A stretch of 64,000 nucleotides of DNA, taken from assembly GCF_016616095.2 (NCBI RefSeq), contig NZ_CP067089.2:1860001-1924000 (forward strand), given 5' to 3'. The translations under genes were made by a program, and so were the position numbers. Position 1 is the first letter of the stretch; every line of letters starts with the position of its first letter. The notes under the pieces were generated by a model. The model worked only from the letters and a program-made list of their open reading frames with translations. It was not told the origin of the DNA and ran no database searches. Shown here piece by piece: positions 62,490 to 64,000 of this stretch. Origin of the DNA: Breznakiella homolactica (GTDB taxonomy: Bacteria; Spirochaetota; Spirochaetia; Treponematales; Breznakiellaceae).

Positions 62490-64000
62490 ATGGCGGAACA
62501 TCTGGAACCATTCAGACGGGCAAACTTTTTCCCGGGACTGCAGGCAGGACCGGGATACTGGAATGCCATAGAGGATTACCATTTCGAGAAGGAATTGCTC
62601 TACAACAAGCTTTTCCACGGATTCGGAATCGTCTCGGGGTACCTCGACTCTCTGCAGGTGCAGGCTGAAAAAACCAAGGGGGGACTTATCACCCTGCTGA
62701 TTGCCCGGGGTGTCGCCATTGACGGCACCGGCCGGCCGCTGTTTCTGTATGAACCCCAGGTGCTGGTACTGGATCCGAAAAAATTCAAACTTCCCGCTAC
62801 GGTATTCGTAACCATCAAATACGAAGAACAGTATGTGGAATATTATCAGAATAAAGAAAACAGCGATCTCCAGGGGTATCAGAAGCGGCTGGAAACGGTA
62901 AAGCTGGACATAGTCCCGGAAATCCGGGAGCCGGAGCTGGAGATTGAACTTGCCCGGATACAGCTCGCCGAGGACGAAGGCGGCGGGCTGCACGAAATAA
63001 AAAACAACGATGATTTTACCGATCCCGGGGTAAACACCCTGGATTACCGCTTTGTTCCCTGGGCGTCGCGGATTAAAAAGGGGATTTCCACCTACCTGCT
63101 GCGCTTTTTGGTGGAATTGCTGGAGTATACCAGAACGGTGGCTGCTTCGGGCTACGAGGTACTGCCGGTTATATCGCTCCGGAATCTCCAGAGTTCCGCC
63201 ATGACCGCCAAGATGATTGTCCAGTGCGCGGGAATTTCCTTTGACGATGTGATTCACCTGATCCATCCCCTGTTTGATCATGACCATCAGGTCCTGTTTG
63301 AAATCGCGGAGTACGAACGGGAACACGAGGATGAAGGACGGCTGTACACGGCGAAAAACAGCTATGAAATTTCCAGGACCGCCATGTATGATCTCGGCGA
63401 CCGCCTGAAAAGCTACAACAACAGCTATGAAGAAATCGATCTTATCCTCAAGGCCCACCGTGCCGTAATGGAAGGACTGCGCCAGACCCTGATCGCCAAA
63501 GAAGTGAGCAGCGACGATATTAAATACATCAGCTACACCATGCCCCATGTGCTGCTTTTCGGCGAAGACCGGTACACCCTGGTGGATACCCTCAATCCCG
63601 GTTCCAAGGAATCCCTGGAAAACCACCAGTTTGAGCTGGTGGACTGCAGCCATCCCTCCACCCATAACGAAGCGTTTTTCTATCCCGACGGGGTATTGGT
63701 CCACGATACGGTAAAACGGTGGATCGGCGGAACCATGCAGTTCCAGCTGCGCAACATCATCCGGGGACGGAAAATGCTGGTCATCCGGCGTACGGATATC
63801 CACCAGGGGAATTATTCCGTGGAGGTCCGCCTGGACGGGACCCAGATGCGGGTGCTGGACGTGGACGGGGTCGATACGAAACAGCGCTGGCGGAATCTGT
63901 TTGTGGTTTACGACGAGGGTGAGGTAAAAGAAAACGCGGGTCTGATCCGGTTCAGCATCGGGGAAAAAGGCCGTGACAATACGGGAACAATTTGGATCTA
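62490..64000 (+). CDS. Large eCIS protein of unknown function (3' end outside window)
   Basis: 503 codons are visible before the window edge. N-terminal RRANFFPGLQAGPGYWNAIE and YNKLFHGFGIVSGYLDSLQV, then a beta-rich part (VAIDGTGRPLFLYEPQVLVL), a helical region (about 215-330) and a further beta domain with FYPDGVLVHDTVKRWIGGT. Similar large proteins follow the tail protein I gene in other eCIS loci and are thought to be part of the baseplate or fibre network. I do not recognise a named family. GGGAG precedes the ATG. Confidence 0.75.
   Translation, partial: MAEHLEPFRRANFFPGLQAGPGYWNAIEDYHFEKELLYNKLFHGFGIVSGYLDSLQVQAEKTKGGLITLLIARGVAIDGTGRPLFLYEPQVLVLDPKKFKLPATVFVTIKYEEQYVEYYQNKENSDLQGYQKRLETVKLDIVPEIREPELEIELARIQLAEDEGGGLHEIKNNDDFTDPGVNTLDYRFVPWASRIKKGISTYLLRFLVELLEYTRTVAASGYEVLPVISLRNLQSSAMTAKMIVQCAGISFDDVIHLIHPLFDHDHQVLFEIAEYEREHEDEGRLYTAKNSYEISRTAMYDLGDRLKSYNNSYEEIDLILKAHRAVMEGLRQTLIAKEVSSDDIKYISYTMPHVLLFGEDRYTLVDTLNPGSKESLENHQFELVDCSHPSTHNEAFFYPDGVLVHDTVKRWIGGTMQFQLRNIIRGRKMLVIRRTDIHQGNYSVEVRLDGTQMRVLDVDGVDTKQRWRNLFVVYDEGEVKENAGLIRFSIGEKGRDNTGTIWI

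Noticed and set aside
61893..63803. 636-codon ORF antisense to the tail protein I and following genes
   Set aside because: The plus-strand genes have clear families, ribosome sites and operon order. The antisense frame has none.

Overview
The window reads as a chromosomal segment of a spirochaete, most likely a Treponema of the termite or animal gut. This is inferred from gene content: many sugar ABC transporters, Gfo/Idh and TIM-barrel sugar isomerase genes, relaxed lipoboxes, an outer-membrane BamA-like protein, and an extracellular contractile injection system (eCIS). I ran no database search. No rRNA, tRNA, transposase, integrase or CRISPR array was seen.

Layout. 1-11.5 kb is a catabolic island. 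A MalFG-type ABC transporter and a FAD oxidoreductase run leftward, a TIM-barrel isomerase runs rightward, and a GntR/UTRA regulator is coupled to a HAD phosphatase. A rightward three-gene operon follows: type I phosphodiesterase, beta-hydroxyacid dehydrogenase and LarA-like protein. The isomerase and the phosphodiesterase operon have near-identical promoters, so they may be one regulon. 11.5-15.6 kb holds housekeeping genes (cNMP-binding protein, HD protein, ychF, ilvE). 16-19.3 kb has two tandem lipoproteins with seven RCC1 blades each and a duplicated control region. 19.4-23 kb has a BamA-like protein, an SPFH protein and a NAD-kinase-like protein. 23.2-27.4 kb is an amino-sugar / peptidoglycan-recycling locus (RpiR regulator, murQ, epimerase, BadF-type kinase). 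27.6-28.7 kb has two tandem DUF308/HdeD membrane proteins. 28.8-35.9 kb is a ribose-type ABC transporter operon with a Gfo/Idh dehydrogenase and an isomerase, facing a LacI regulator with two candidate operators. 36.5-40.9 kb is carAB, followed by a chemotaxis transducer.

42.3-64 kb is a contractile injection locus in two divergent operons that meet at about 60 kb. The leftward operon encodes gp25, baseplate J, DUF4255 terminator, sheath, tube, two exported proteins, DUF1257, a pentapeptide-like protein, small chaperone or baseplate genes and a 1247-residue protein. It ends in a DUF4157 cargo module: DUF4157 protein, helical partner, putative membrane toxin, AT-rich putative immunity gene. 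The rightward operon encodes the spike, DUF2997, a gp26-like protein, a tail protein I-like protein and a large protein cut by the window end. The AAA+ ATPase, LysM and PAAR components were not seen and may lie beyond the right edge.

The most unusual non-coding feature is a family of four structured repeats (13.9, 14.2, 23.0 and 43.0 kb). They share a conserved loop of about 33 nt, but their 19-21 bp arms differ in sequence while remaining complementary. Two of them form a larger element of about 290 bp with a second conserved domain. One of these lies between the cargo immunity gene and a 5'-truncated DUF4157 gene whose first codons come from the repeat end.
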